A stretch of 64,000 bases of DNA from Piper betle (GCA_033002965.1 JAURVB010010284.1:1-64000); one strand, 5' to 3'; counted from the stretch's first letter, positions 1 through 11,879 are shown. Translations and numbers: made by a program. Notes: generated from the sequence alone by a model not told the origin.

Positions 1-2980
1 ATTTGTATAGCTTGGAGTGATCGTTGAATTTGAAAGTCACATTCTTAGTTGTAGGGGAGGTGTTACCTCTTTTGTAACTCAGAGTGCTCATTCAAAAGCC
101 CTTAAAATTAAGGTCCTTCCCATGTTAGTATGAGTTAGCATGCATTGTATGAAATCCAGTAAGTTGTTTGTCTCGTAAGGTGTTTGTCTTAAGCTTCTAT
201 GAGAATTGAGATCCGGTTCCATAAAGTTTGTATGATGGTAGTCTAATGAACAATTTTTCAAATTATAACATTTAGATTTGGTTTATTCTTCGGGCTGAAT
301 TGGTGAGTCACACTAACTATATCTAGAACAAGTATACCTCGAGTATACGCTCATAAATCATGATTACTACACCATAACTAAAGTTGTGTCATTTATATAT
401 CGAGCATACACAACCTCCAAAACATGCCCATATGACTATATATACTTCATACTCATGGTCGGAAAGCTGAACTAACTCGAGCCGACTGAAAACTAGCCAA
501 AACCGAGCAAAACAACAAACAATAAAAACCTAACATGAAGCTAGGCTATTACTGTTTATAGATTCTTTTTTAGTGTTTGGCTGCACATTTAGTTGTTGTC
601 TTCAATTCTTGAGATGCCTTTGAGTATTATTTCGATCTGTTCTTTTATTTTAAGTCTTGCATATAATCAATTTGGGCATGATTCTTGATCATAACAATTC
701 TAATCCAGTTCAAGAGTGAACTAGATTAGTAGTGTTACAAATAATCAGAGCCAAGAGTATCAATAACTTATGTTATATAATGGTTCAAGACATGGATGAA
801 TCCACGAGTTCACTGTCCTCAAGTTAAAGAGATTATACATGTTTAATACAAGTTATTGTTTTCTATTAATACAAAGATTTTTATAGTTCAGATTAGTAAT
901 CACTAAGATAGAGAAGGAGCACCTGGTCATGGATACTAAACAGGGCAAAGATACCCTAAGCCAAATCTCGTTAGCTTTTCATAAAACTAACAAAGTCATG
1001 CATTACACAAGGTGGTGCAGCACTTGCTTTTGGTAGATGGTAGGAACGGAGCATGTAGAACGACATCTAGCGTTCACCTTACTCAAGGGAATTATGACGG
1101 TGTCCTTGATGGGAAGTGGGTCAATGACAATCCAATTATCATATATTGGCTCCAAAATTCAGCCGTAGGAAACTATTGAAACTATTAGCAACTTAATTCC
1201 ATAGTACCATGTTTATTGTGAAGGGTAAATTGAAGATAATCAGGAAGGTATATTAATTAATAGTTGTGACTTTAAGAAGTAATGAACACTTGAGTAAAGT
1301 AAAACACATGCAATTAACTCTAACCTTTAAAAGATCAAGGATGACTTCTTCGTCCATTGTGGACAAATTGGAATCAAGAGGAGAATGTTTCTGGCACTCA
1401 AATATGTGATCCGAGTAACAAGATGATAAAGATCATGAAGATTTATACACATGGATGGGATATATTTTAAAGGAAGACTAATACCTATACCAAAAAAACA
1501 AACGGTGCAACAATTTGGCAAAGCATTTCTAGGAAGTAAGCTAAGTGGAGTGAAAATTTTGTTAGGATATGCAGGCTTCTACCTTGTATTTCAAAGAGTC
1601 TTTTCGGAATTGAGGATGTTATGGATGATATGCTATTTCTAGATGAAGGCATAAGTACTAGTATAGGATGATGTGTCACTTATAGTGTAAGTGATATCTG
1701 ACCAAAAAGAGTATTGGATTGAATTTTACAATGGTTTTGTAACACTGCATAGATTTCGTTGTGATAAAGACAGCCTCCTTGGGTATGAATAAGAATGTAG
1801 AAGAAAGAGTGACTCTCGTTGTGTTAATAGTGGGTCAAGTTGCTGAGGATAAGATATGTATAACTCCTCTAAATATAATTAAGGTTAATCAATTTTATTG
1901 ATTGGCTAGGTGGAGCTCTGAGTGTTGGCATTGGCATGTTGGACACTTGTTGGACTTGGCCTACTTAGCCAAACTATACGATTTAGACATAAACTCATGT
2001 TTACTTAACCTTAAATAATGTTTTATTATGGTTGTTGAGACTTACTGATTTCATCGTAACATAGAATTGCCTTGGGTTTTCTACAAATCAGGAAATAACA
2101 TTTGATGATGGTGGTTTAAGGGCAATTGCAAGGAGCATCATATAATTGGTAATTATTATGATGTTTTGGACACAATGTGTAGTTATTATTTTACTTGAAG
2201 TGGACGGCTAACCCACCTTGCTATTGAACTCTGAAAATTTACTTATTAATACGAGATAAAAATTCAAGAAGTCTCTCCACCCTAAATTCTAAAAGCTAAT
2301 TGCCACATTGCTAGTGTTTGGGCTTGATGTAATGGATAATTTAACTAGATAAATTAATGAAAAGTGACACACTGCTACATTTCTGAGATAATGGAAACGA
2401 ATGAATTCTCATATAATGGGTAAATTTAACCGGATGTAAATTACTAAGTGACCAAATGTGTCCAGGCCGTCACCCGCTGGATGGCCGCTAGAAACTCCAC
2501 CTCCTGCTACGACCAGTTAGAGGTGTGAGCGACGACGGAAGAAAGGAAAGGTTAGTTCTTGGAGGGAGGATATTGCAGAGGAAGTGGGCGGGGGCTGCGG
2601 CCATAGTGGGGTTTGGAGAGCACGAGCCCGTGACTCAAGATTGAACACCCTCAAGCAGATTCACGGTCCAACAGTAAATACTTTTTCGGTAAATAAATTG
2701 AAAGACACAAAGGAGAGTGGAGAAAATTTTTTTCTCATTTGGAAACATACAAGTTAATTTTTTTATATCGTTCTTCACATCCCATTCTTCTCCTAGTATG
2801 ATATTGATCAATTCACCTGGGTTTTGCGTTGAATCAGAGGTCCTGTAGGTGTTGGTGGTTTTGGTGCTTGTGCGTCACTAATTTCTTGAGTGGTTTGTGT
2901 GGATGGATGCATTAAATCTGCAATATTTTGGTTCTTGATATCTCATCTTCTTTATTCTTTGTGATGCATTTTAAGATGGA
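1..2980. other. unassigned AT-rich DNA
   Basis: No gene, LTR end or long open frame is supported here. One short plus-strand frame near 1550-1640 reads LLGYAGFYLVF, faintly like the gypsy segment between RT and RNase H, but nothing on either side extends the match. Positions 2460-2660 are more GC-rich without a recognisable product. Probably old, decayed repeats. Confidence 0.4.
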
Positions 2981-2981
2981 A

Positions 2982-3188
2982 TTAAGGATTGAAAGAGGAA
3001 TTCACGTTTCTATGAGTAATTAAAACATTTAGGATGAAAATGAAAATAAGGCAGCGTGGGGAGCGGATATTAACGGCCAACGTCAGCGGACGGCTGATGG
3101 GAGTGGTGGTGGTAGGAGCTTCTTCTCCAAGCTCCACAACCAATTCCTTGCCCTTGGAAGGCTTGGAACTCTGCTTTGCTGGTGCCAT
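2982..3188 (-). other. unrecognised ORF after a pyrimidine-rich leader
   Basis: On the minus strand a long CT-rich leader (about 3190-3310) precedes an ATG-started frame of 68 codons beginning MAPAKQSSKPSKGKE, with a TTTT-PISRP stretch near residue 27. I do not recognise the family. The first ~45 residues look protein-like in composition (Lys, Ser, Pro, Glu); the tail is hydrophobic and low in character, as if reading into non-coding DNA or an intron. It lies just beyond the 3' LTR of the Reina-like element, so it may be flanking host sequence, a captured exon, or chance. Confidence 0.2.
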
Positions 3189-3199
3189 CTTGAGGGTGA

Positions 3200-3506
3200 A
3201 CTTCCTGGAAAATAGGGGATGAAGAACAATAGCAAGAGGGATGGAAGAAGGGCTGCAATTTCAGCAACCAAGGAAGAAGAAGAAGAAGGAGAAGGAGAAG
3301 AAGAAGAAGAAGGACGCCCTTGTCTTGGGCTCCAAGGAAGGGGAGAGGGATGGAGCAATCTGGATTTAATTTTCAAAATAAAAGTTGTTACACAATTCTG
3401 TTACAGCCCCCTTTTGTAGGCATCTTCCCTAGTGAAATGACCCAAACACCCCTACCCAATTACCCCTACTAACAACCCTACTCATCTACTAACAATATTC
3501 ATAACA
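3200..3506 (-). repeat. 3' LTR of Reina-like element (inner end uncertain)
   Basis: Read on the minus strand, a purine-rich tract (complement of 3507-3520, CATGGGGAGGGAAT) is followed at 3506 by TGTTATGAATATTGTTAGTA, the expected layout of polypurine tract then LTR start. The downstream sequence has a weak TATA-like ACAAAAGGGGG and a pyrimidine-rich stretch typical of short Reina LTRs. No 5' LTR survives for comparison, so the far boundary near 3200 is a guess. Confidence 0.55.
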
Positions 3507-3567
3507 ATTCCCTCCCCATGAAACACAACCTTGCCCTCAAGGTTGGAAATACAACAAATTACAGACA

Positions 3568-4724
3568 TCAACTTTCCATTTGTGTTGTAGCTGGGAGAGA
3601 TGTATGGACATGAACACCGGCAACTACCGAAGCTTTCAATTGAGATATGTGGAAGACGTTGTGTATTTGAGAATCTGCTGGTAGCTGCAACTCATAAGCA
3701 ACTTGACCAATGCGCTTGGTGATTGGAAAAGGACCATAAAAGTGAGCAGCTAGTTTGTTTGATCGCTTGGTTCTCAAGGAATTTTGTCGGTATGGCTGGA
3801 GTTTCAAATAGACCTGCTGCCCTACTTGGAACTCAGCATCACGGCGCCGGAGATCATGGTAATGTTTCATCCTCAGTTGTGCCGCCGCTAAATTGTCCTT
3901 CAATTCCCTCAACAACTGATCTCTAGACCTCATCACCTCATCAACCTCTGTTGTCTTAGCTGTTCCGGGAATGTATGACAAAAGGGTGGGTGGCTGCATA
4001 TTGTACATGGCTTCGAAAGGACTCATTCGGATTGCAGATTGGAAACTGGTATTATAACAAAACTCAGTCCATGGCAGCCATTTAACCCAAGTATGAGGTC
4101 TATCTGCTGTAAAACATCTCAAATATTGCTCCAACACCTTGTTTATTGCTTCGGTTTGGCCATCGGTTTGAGGGTGATAGGCGGAGCTGTAGTTGAAGGC
4201 GACCCCTTGTAAGCTGAAAAGTTCCTTCCAAAAGCACTAGTGAAGGTTGGATCCCTGTCACATACAATCGAAGCCGGCATTCCATGCAATTTGAAAATTT
4301 CATCAAAGAACAACTTGGCAATAGATTGAGCCGAAAAAGGATGAGCAATAGGAAGGAAATGGCTGTACTTGGAAAGCCTGTCAACCACCACAAAAATGCC
4401 ATCTTTTGCATGACTCTTTGGCAATCCACTAATGAAGTCCATGCTAATGGAAGTCCATATTTGTTGGGGTATAGGAAGTGGTTGTAATAATCCAGCTAGT
4501 GCTAACGTGGAGCTCTTGAACTTTTGACAAATGTCACAATTCTGCAAATACCTCATCACGTCCTTGTGCATCCGAGACCAAAAGAAAACCGCTCTAAGTC
4601 GCTTCAAGGTCTTTTGAATCCCCTCATGAGTACCATCATGGAACTCTTTCAGAATGATGGGTATAACATCCATTTGGGAAGTCAAGTAAATCCGGTGTTT
4701 GTAAAATAAAATGTCGTCCCTCAC
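3568..4724 (-). pseudogene. gypsy integrase (IN), chromodomain lost
   Basis: Two frames, 4724-4143 and 4137-3568, overlap in meaning. The first has the HHCC zinc region (GTHEGIQKTLKRL, then C-D-I-C) and catalytic Asp residues in SMDFISGLP and CDRDPTF; a small indel near 4210-4220 shifts frame before the catalytic Glu. The second frame has the C-terminal GPFPITKRIGQVAYELQLP and HNVFHISQLK. After that the frame stops (MES) and the expected chromodomain is missing: about 30 bases later another frame reads NLEGKVVFHGEGIV, resembling the usual final residues of this polyprotein, directly before the polypurine tract. So the chromodomain was probably removed by an internal deletion. Confidence 0.85.
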
Positions 4725-4760
4725 TTCCCACCTTGAGGACAGCTTGTTGTCAACACATTG

Positions 4761-5441
4761 CTATTTCAACTTCAACAAATGCTCATTGGTAGTATAGGCT
4801 TGTTTTATCACCTCTAACCAACTTGGCAAAGCCACTGAGAGTGCTGCACAAGAGAGCGTACCTGTTTGCTTGGACACATTACCGACGGTTTCTAGCAAGT
4901 CGCCTTCCTCCTGTCTTGACAAAGCATCAGCAACTCTATTTTCCTTCCCGGGTTTGTATTCGATGACAAAGTCGTATCCTAACAGCTTCACCAACCATTT
5001 CTGTTGTGCCATGGTATGAATCTGCTGATCCCATAAAAACTTGAGGCTGGAATGATCTGTTCGGACCACAAATGATCTACCCAACAAGTAGTGACGCCAC
5101 TTTTGGACAGCCAACACTAAAGCCATCATCTCCCTTTCATAAGCTGACAGCAATAAATTTCTCCCATTCAATTTCTTACTGAAAAATGCAATGGGCTGGT
5201 TTTGTTGCATCAAAATAGCCCCTATTCCCATCCCACTTGCACCACACTCAATCACAAAGGGTATATCAAAGTTTGGTAACACCAGCACCGGAGCCTTTGT
5301 GAGAGCTTGTTTCAGGTCATGGAAGGCTTGTTCCGCTAGAAGGTCCCAATGATAAGCATCCTTTTTCAGTAAATCCGACAATGGAGCTGCTAGAGTACCA
5401 AAGCCCTTGATAAACTTTCTATAATACCCGGCCAATCCCAA
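4761..5441 (-). pseudogene. gypsy RNase H
   Basis: Begins with [14 protein letters not shown], the standard joint between RT and RNase H, then LTKAPVLVLPNFDIPFVIE. The first catalytic Asp, normally in a D-A-S-G block, reads C-G-A-S-G, so it is Gly. The Glu of YEREMMALVLAVQKWRHYL and the Asp of VVRTDHSSLKFL are present. The YKPGKENRVADALSRQ motif closes the domain. The segment ends in TAG (4761-4763) in frame with the integrase that follows. With the first acidic residue gone, RNase H would be inactive even without the stops. Confidence 0.88.
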
Positions 5442-5548
5442 AAAGCTCTTATACTCTTAACTGATCTCGGCGTCGGCCAATTCACAATAGCCTCTATTTT
5501 TTCCTTGTCCACGCCAACACCTTCGGATAAAATAACATGTCCCAAATA

Positions 5549-6502
5549 CTAAATTTGACGCAACCCAAAAGAGCATTTTTCCTTCTTAGCATACAACTCA
5601 TGTCTAAGCAATTCAGCTAGCGTCAACTCAAGATGGTATAGATGTTCATCCCAACACTTGCTGTATATAAGAATATCATCAAAGAAAACTAATATAAATT
5701 TTCTGAGATATGGAGCAAATACCTCATTCATCAAAGCTTGGAAGGTGGAAGGAGCATTGGATAATCCAAACGGCATAACCTTGAACTCATAATGCCCATG
5801 GTGTGTCCGGAAAGCTGTTTTGTGGACATCCTCTCCATGCATTCTTATTTGATGATAACCTGACCTCAAATCCAGCTTAGAAAAATAGGTAGTACCATGT
5901 AATTCATCCAAGAGTTCATCAATGTTGGGAATGGGAAATTTATCCTTTATCGTTGCCTTGTTGAGAGCTCTATAATCAACACACATCCTCCAACTTCCAT
6001 CTTTCTTCTTGACTAGCAACACCGGAGCTAAATAGGGACTTGATGTAGGCTGAATTACTCCATCCTCCAGTAATTGCTTCACTTGTCTATCAATTTCATT
6101 TTTCTGGAAGTAAGGATACCGATACGGTCTCACGGCTACCGGCATCGTTCCCTCCTTGAGGTTCACATGGTGGTCATGAGGGCGTGTAGGTGGCAGCCCC
6201 TTGGGTACAGAAAACACTTTGTCAAACCTTAGCAACAGCTGATCCAATCCATCTTGTTGTTGAGCTGTTAAAGTGGTTTCCGGTAGACCCAAACCCCTGC
6301 TGTTCACCACTTGCAAATTTATCAATAACCCCTGTTTTCTTTGTTTGAAAGATTGTGAAATACGCTTCTTATCACACAACTGATCCGGAGGAGTGATCTG
6401 CCCTCTTAACTCCACTGTTTTATCTTTATCTTTGAAGGACATCGTGAGGGATTCAAAGTCCCATAGGATTAGCCCCAACGTCTTCAACCATTGGATACCC
6501 AA
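5549..6502 (-). pseudogene. gypsy reverse transcriptase (RT)
   Basis: A 317-codon open segment. It starts with the end of the protease region, crosses a linker, then carries the RT palm: VRPYRYPYFQKNEID, KKKDGSWRMCVDYRALN, FSKLDLRSGYHQI (motif A Asp), MPFGLSNAPSTFQ and FILVFFDDILIYS (the catalytic DD pair). All these residues are intact. It ends in an in-frame TAG at 5549-5551; the same frame then continues YLGHVI, the normal RT to RNase H junction. A single-base loss in an A-run at 5440-5444 then shifts the frame before RNase H. In life it would copy element RNA into DNA in cytoplasmic particles. Confidence 0.9.
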
Positions 6503-6523
6503 AACGATGTCAATCTCTTCGAG

Positions 6524-6775
6524 CTAAAGTATGAAAAATTCCGAAGTTGTAGCATATCCTGGAAATTCAATCTTGATAGCTGAACACCTTCCCCCACAAC
6601 TCATTCGATCGCCATTGGCAATCTGAACTTTGGGTCCATTGCTGGTTTCCTTTGGCAACTTCAATTTCCGAACCAACCTTGCATTCACAAAATTGTGAGA
6701 GCTTCCCGAATCAATCAGAATTGTCACTTGGTGTCCACCCAATCTTCCGATAACCCTCATGTGTGTTTGAGGTAA
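6524..6775 (-). pseudogene. gypsy retropepsin (PR) fragment
   Basis: Aspartic protease that would cleave the retroelement polyprotein. The frame contains ILIDSGSSHNFVNARLV with the catalytic D-S-G at residues 17-19 counted from the Met at 6760, followed by KVQIANGD, the usual flap-side wording. A few in-frame residues upstream of that Met still look like polyprotein, then homology ends at the truncation point near 6775. The frame closes with TAG at 6524-6526, but the same frame continues on the other side into the RT segment with protease-type LGIQWLK, so the stop is a point mutation inside one reading frame. Confidence 0.8.
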
Positions 6776-6780
6776 TGATA

Positions 6781-6967
6781 ACCCAATCTTCCGGTCTAAC
6801 TTGTTATATTAAAGTTGATTGCCGTAATAATAAAGGTTACCAAGATTAGTATTTTCCAATCTTATTATCTTCTCATTTTTATTTGACATTAAGATTGGGA
6901 AATTGTTATACGATAATATATGTTTTGGGATAGGTTGTAATTTGTAGATAAATTAATAATTCAAACG

Positions 6968-7001
<34 letters not shown>

Positions 7002-8261
7002 ACAAGCAAGTAGTTTTCACTTGCTATATGCTTGATATTTAATGCGTTTGTTCTTTCTTTACAATTAATCTTTTTATTGTATATATTGACGAAAATGATA
7101 AATTCTCCTTCATCACACTATTAAAAATTACAAATGACAAATTACATTGGTGTAAGACGGAAGCTAGCATGCATGATCCGTGTGCTTAAAAACCGGAAGC
7201 AAGAATTACACTAAAAAACTTCAACTAAATAAATCCCAAAATTCAATAAGAAAAAAGAAAAATATTCACGTGGCAATAATTTGTCCCTTGCAAACGCCAA
7301 CTTTCTGAACAAAGATTTTATTCATCTATAATATATCAGTAGTTTTTTGGTTAGATTAAAGCACGATTTTCAATATGAAAGTCACAAATTTTTTCAAGCA
7401 AATGTAATTTTATTTATAAAACGACTTTCTACAGCGAACTTGTTGGAGTGCCGATGCAAATTTGATCAAGAAAAGCACGCCGTCACTTAGAAGACCTGAT
7501 TATATGAAACAAAAAACAAAAACAATTGAAGGTATAAATAATACTTTCATAAATCCGATTTTCACCTATAAGTCAAAAGTTAAAGAAGAATATGGTAGAA
7601 TACAGATCTTGAAGCAACATCCGAGAAAGAGACAGAACAATTGCTGCCCACAACTAGGTCTAGTATTTAAAAATTGCCACAAATTTCTAGGAACAAACTA
7701 GTTGCCATATTTGAAAATTGTATGTAATTAGTTGCCAGGCTTGAATGAACTAACTATGCTTTTGACAAAGGAAGCACTGAAGCCGATCACCAACATTAGA
7801 GGTTATGAGATTATCTTCTCTTTCTGATAAGTAACTTGTGGTTTAATTTGTTGCACTAAAGATCCAGAATGACGAATATTCTTTGTTCACACGGATGTAT
7901 ACATGTATATTGGCGAACTATGGACTAGAATGTGAGTTCCATGTGGCAAATGCAAACTCATAGCCATGGCGGCCTTGTCACGTTGATAACGAATCTGTGA
8001 CGACTGCGGACGAGAACCTGCGAGGCTGCGATGGATAGTATAGTCATTACACCACGCACAAATACACACTCAATTTTGGAGAGGGTTATAATTAAGTCAA
8101 GTTAATGTACGATACAGATGCATTAGGGTGATTTCCTGAAAATAGATTAAAGATGTCATAATATTTTTAATAGATGTATAATTTTCCCCTTATAATAGTT
8201 ATAAAAAATTGACAAATTTGCCCCTACTATTTATCCGTGTAAACTAGGGGTGAGGGTAGGG
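6781..8261. other. unassigned AT-rich DNA with TA microsatellite
   Basis: No recognisable gene. A pure TA run lies at about 6969-6999. An 80-codon frame at 7462-7701 has no recognisable motif and no coding-like context. The stretch 8225-8280 is a short tandem of GGGTGAGGGTA-like units adjoining the next element. Confidence 0.4.
6969..6999. repeat. TA dinucleotide microsatellite
   Basis: Uninterrupted alternating T and A over about 31 bases, in an AT-rich neighbourhood just upstream of the truncated end of the Reina-like element. Confidence 0.9.
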
Positions 8262-8904
8262 GTGAGGGTAGGGGTGCGTACTCTGGTTGACTAAAAACGT
8301 AACCAAAGTAAATTCATTTCAGATGTGTGGTTCGGTGTTAATTTGGTTTGGTTATAGTTTGGTTGAATTCAAAAATCAACCAAGCTCACTTTGATTAATT
8401 CAGTCGATTTTTGGTTAAACTAATCAAACCAAATAAATCAATAAATAAAAATAATTATATTTTCAACACTTCATTTATTTTTTCTTCATTGTACATGTAC
8501 CATTATGTACCTCTAATCATTATAATATATATCAAAAGTTTATAAAATCACTATTTTGATTCATTTTATTAAAAATACTTGGGGGTCACTGTACGTGTAA
8601 GAGATGAAAACTTAATATATTATATATTGTGCATCTATTATATAATGTCCCAAGCTAAAACATTATTCGCATAACTTCCACAATAAGTTTGTAACTAACC
8701 CCCAAATATATTCTAAGAATTTTTTATTTTGTAAATAAAATTTAAGAATAATTAAAGTAAATAATAAAAAATGAACACTTAATGATAAAAAATAACATTT
8801 TTCATTTTGGTTAGTTTAGTTAGAGTTTGGTTAAAACCAAACCAACCCTAAATCCTAAACCAAATTAAATTAGTTTGGTTTCGTTAAATTGGATATCAAT
8901 TGTA

Positions 8905-9945
8905 TATGGTTACATAAATCGGAATCAAAATCGGAATCGGTTTTCGAGGGATTCGGAATTGGAATCGGAATCGGTATAAATTGGCAAAGAATCAGTTCAG
9001 TTGAATTGGTCCAAATTGGTCATATACAAAAATTTGACAACTCATAATATAAATACCTAAAATACATAATTATATAATTTTTTAACAAAAATACATAAAT
9101 TTATAATTTAATACAAGTATAAAAGAGCAGCACAATTTATCATCACAATACCTCAATGTCATAAGTATAACATTTGATATATCATCATTTTTACTATATT
9201 AAATAATAACAACAAGATATTAACATAAGTCCAAAAATGAATGTTCAGCACAATTTGTGAAGCACATCCGGTCGGAGCTGAGGTGAATTCGTTCCAACTT
9301 TGTGAAGAACAGCCAAAAATTTGTGTAGCATAGCCAATAATTTGCAGATTTAATTTTTTTAAAAAATCCAACTTTATACGAATCGGTCAGAGGCCCGGTC
9401 GGCGGCGAGTCTTGCGGCCACTACGCTGTCGGCCGGCCACACGTTGGAGGCGAGGTTGCGAGGGTGGAGGCGAGGTCGGCAGCCCAGTCGGCGGCAATTC
9501 GTGCAACAGTGCTCTCGCGTTCACAGGGCCGAATCGGTCCGGCCACACGTCGGCGGGGACGTTGCGAGGGCGGAGGCGAGGTCGGCAACCCGGTCGGAGT
9601 TGAGGCTGGAGTCGGGGACGCATGGCGGAGGGCGAAAACGTGGTGGTGGAGTAGGGGAGAGGGTTAACGTTAGGTTTTTAAAATTAAAATTCCAATTTTA
9701 CCCATACATAAATAATTTGATAAATATCATACCTAAGGTATTTTAGTAATTTATCCCAAAAAACCGATTCTTCCTAATTTACCTCGATTCCGAATCGGAG
9801 TTAACTTGGTCGGAATCGGGTAAATCGGCCGAGTTGGGTGTCGATTCAGGGCCAACTAATTCGGCCCCAAAATCAGATCGGCACGCTGCTGATCCGATTC
9901 AAATTGGCCGATTTCACTCGGAATCGGCCGATTCATGCAACAGTG
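8905..9945. mobile_element. hAT-like non-autonomous element with 8-bp TSD
   Basis: Identical 8-bp flanks CAATTGTA at 8897-8904 and 9946-9953 enclose 1,041 bases. The ends are imperfect inverted repeats: TATGGTTACATAAATCGG on the left and, on the complementary strand of the right end, CACTGTTGCATGAATCGG, matching at 13 of 18 positions. Both subterminal regions are full of GGAATCGG/CGATTCC motifs. An 8-bp duplication is the hAT signature (known). There is no transposase; the inside holds a GC-rich block with a tandem duplication (9434-9600). It lies inside another GGTTTGGTT-rich repeat. Confidence 0.7.
9434..9600. repeat. GC-rich imperfect tandem duplication
   Basis: The block beginning GGCCACACGTTGGAGGCGAG is repeated about 107 bases later as GGCCACACGTCGGCGGGGAC, both followed by TTGCGAGGG and GGAGGCGAGGTCGGCA. 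The open frames on both strands over this block (up to 100 codons) are a by-product of GC-rich repetition, not evidence of a gene. Confidence 0.65.
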
Positions 9946-10059
9946 CAATTGTAATTTGGCTTTCGTATAGTTAACCAAACTACCTCACTTTGTTAATTGA
10001 ATATGTGGTTCGGTTTAGTTTTAACCAAATTGACCAAATGACCGACCTTAGGTGTGGGT

Positions 10060-10899
10060 AGGTAATGATGTCTTGCAATGCATTTAATATCGGTGTGAGG
10101 GAAAAAAGAAGGGTGTGGTTAGGGCGATGGAGTGTATTTAAGGTTAGCATAGGGTAAAAGAAGGTTACCCTTATTTTGCTTGGCACTTGTCGTGTAAGTT
10201 CGTGAAGAGATTGCAGTGAAGTCGAAAGAGGCTTAAGGGGCGTTGGCATAAAGGGATTGAGGGATATGTGCATTAGGAGAAAGGCATATTTACAATCTTA
10301 GATAATTGCAAAATGTGGCTTTTGTTAATGCTCAAGCTCGCTACATTGTCGGCATTGATGGAGGGCCAATATGTAGTGATGGTAAAAGACTCCATCATTT
10401 AGGGAACAATATCGTTCATAATTGTGCAGCTATTGATGTAAAACCTAAATCTTCGGTTCAGGATTTTATTGTCGATTTACTAGAGTTGGCCCGGTTTGTA
10501 GTTACGTGGACTATTGGGGCATATAAATTGAGCCTAGAGGGCTAGTTATGCATAGTATGGTTATGATCAGTGGTACATGTGTCGTTTGTTAGTTTAGGGT
10601 TAACCCTTGCCTTCTTTAGGTCTTGACATTGCATCCAAGGGAACTTGGATATATTCCTTTCGTTGTGTTCATCTTGTATCTTGTTGAATGTAATTTGAAT
10701 TTTTCGATCATTTTTAAAATTTTATATTGATTTGACCTTCTAGCCTCGATTTTCATTTATAGTCATTTTTTGAATAGTATGAATTGAACTTTCCAACGAG
10801 GTATATATTTTATAGGGTACATGGTACATTGTAGTGTTATGAATTAACTTTTGGGATTGCAACATGGCAAGATCTGATTGGTCCCGGTATCAATATATC
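10060..10899. other. unassigned DNA
   Basis: No feature I can name. A 79-codon plus-strand frame (10306-10545) contains GKRLHHLGNNIVHNCAAI but matches no family I recognise; it lacks any flanking exon, repeat end or promoter that would support it. Confidence 0.35.
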
Positions 10900-11879
10900 T
10901 AGGGCTATTAAACGAGTGAGCGAGTTGAACTCAGTTTGTACTCGAATTCGACTTCAATGGCTCAAAATTTATTTAAGTTCGACTCGAAATTGACTTGACC
11001 ATTTTTTATGTTGTTCAAGCTTGACTCAAGCTCAAATAGAGTTAAATTGTTTAATTTTGAGGAGATCGACCATTAGAAACTAGTTCATTTGGGAGATCAA
11101 AACCAACTTGTTTGGCAGCTCAGAACCAACTTGATCATAATGTTGAAAATATCTCGTTTAGAGAAAAATATCCAGCTATAGAGATTAAAATTAGCAAAAA
11201 TAGTCTATCAATATATTTATATAAATTATTTCAATAATAAAAGGTCTTTTAAGTTCTAACTATGTTTTAATTTTTTGACAAAATACGAAGACACTATTTA
11301 ATAGTATACGTTCCAAAAAATAAAATAGAATGTTTAGAATTGTTAACCCAAATTGAAAAAACTATTAAAAGTCTATGATTTATAACCTTCGTCTATATTT
11401 AGACAGTTTTTATCTAGCCTTCATCTTCAAAAAAAGTTAACAGATATCATTCAATGTGAGATGTTAAATTAAAAAAATTAAATAAATTTTGTAAAAGGAA
11501 TAAATGTATTCTATTATCATCCCCAATGAATAAAATTTATGGGTGTATTTTAATAACTACCAAAGGCATAATTAGTTAACAACTAATAGAAGTAAATATT
11601 AAAATTTTAAACATACCTTGTGTTTGAATATGTGATGCAAAACAAAGTAATTGAAGTAGATATGAAAGAACTCTATTTCACTTTTAGATCTAAAAAATTA
11701 AATATAAAATTAGGATATACTAGTACTTTAATTTATTAAATAAATAGTCTTATCAAATTAAAATATAGAAAAAATCTAAACACACAATCATGAAAAGATA
11801 AGAAAAGACAATATTTACTATTAAATAACAAGTGTACAATGTAAATCATTACCTAAGTTTTCATCATCCTCATCTTCGC

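Larger units (their letters stand above)
3200..6780 (-). mobile_element. 5'-truncated Reina-like Ty3/gypsy chromovirus
   Basis: Minus-strand order is PR (6775-6524), RT (6502-5549), RNase H (5441-4761), IN (4724-3568), then polypurine tract and LTR, the Ty3/gypsy order. Homology stops abruptly at about 6775, just upstream of the protease; gag, primer site and 5' LTR are absent. RT wording such as VLVFFDDILIYS-like FILVFFDDILIYS and IN ending in FHISQLK is that of Reina-type chromoviruses. The element is dead: three in-frame TAG codons, two frameshifts and a changed RNase H residue. Confidence 0.85.
8270..10051. mobile_element. possible outer hAT-type non-autonomous element
   Basis: Sequence rich in GGTTTGGTT/AACCAAACC motifs on both sides of the inner element (8270-8904 and 9946-10051) forms loose inverted ends: left AGGGGTGCGTACTCTGGTTG, right complement CTAAGGTCGGTCATTTGGTC. 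Possible 8-bp duplications GTGAGGGT (8262-8269) and GTGTGGGT (10052-10059) differ at one base, but the left one lies in low-complexity sequence. No transposase. Confidence 0.35.

Noticed and set aside
1451..1642. Possible gypsy RT/RNase H joint (LLGYAGFY)
   Set aside because: One short similarity only; flanks show no pol sequence.
7462..7701. 79-codon plus-strand ORF
   Set aside because: No motif, no homologous neighbour, AT-rich context; chance ORF.
8341..8900. Telomere-like GGTTTGGTT runs
   Set aside because: Irregular spacing and mixed with other sequence; better explained as subterminal motifs of a hAT-like element.
9387..9746. GC-rich frames of up to 100 codons
   Set aside because: Tandem duplication inside a hAT-like element; both strands open.
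10306..10545. 79-codon plus-strand ORF with GKRLHHLGNN
   Set aside because: Not recognised; no supporting exons or signals.
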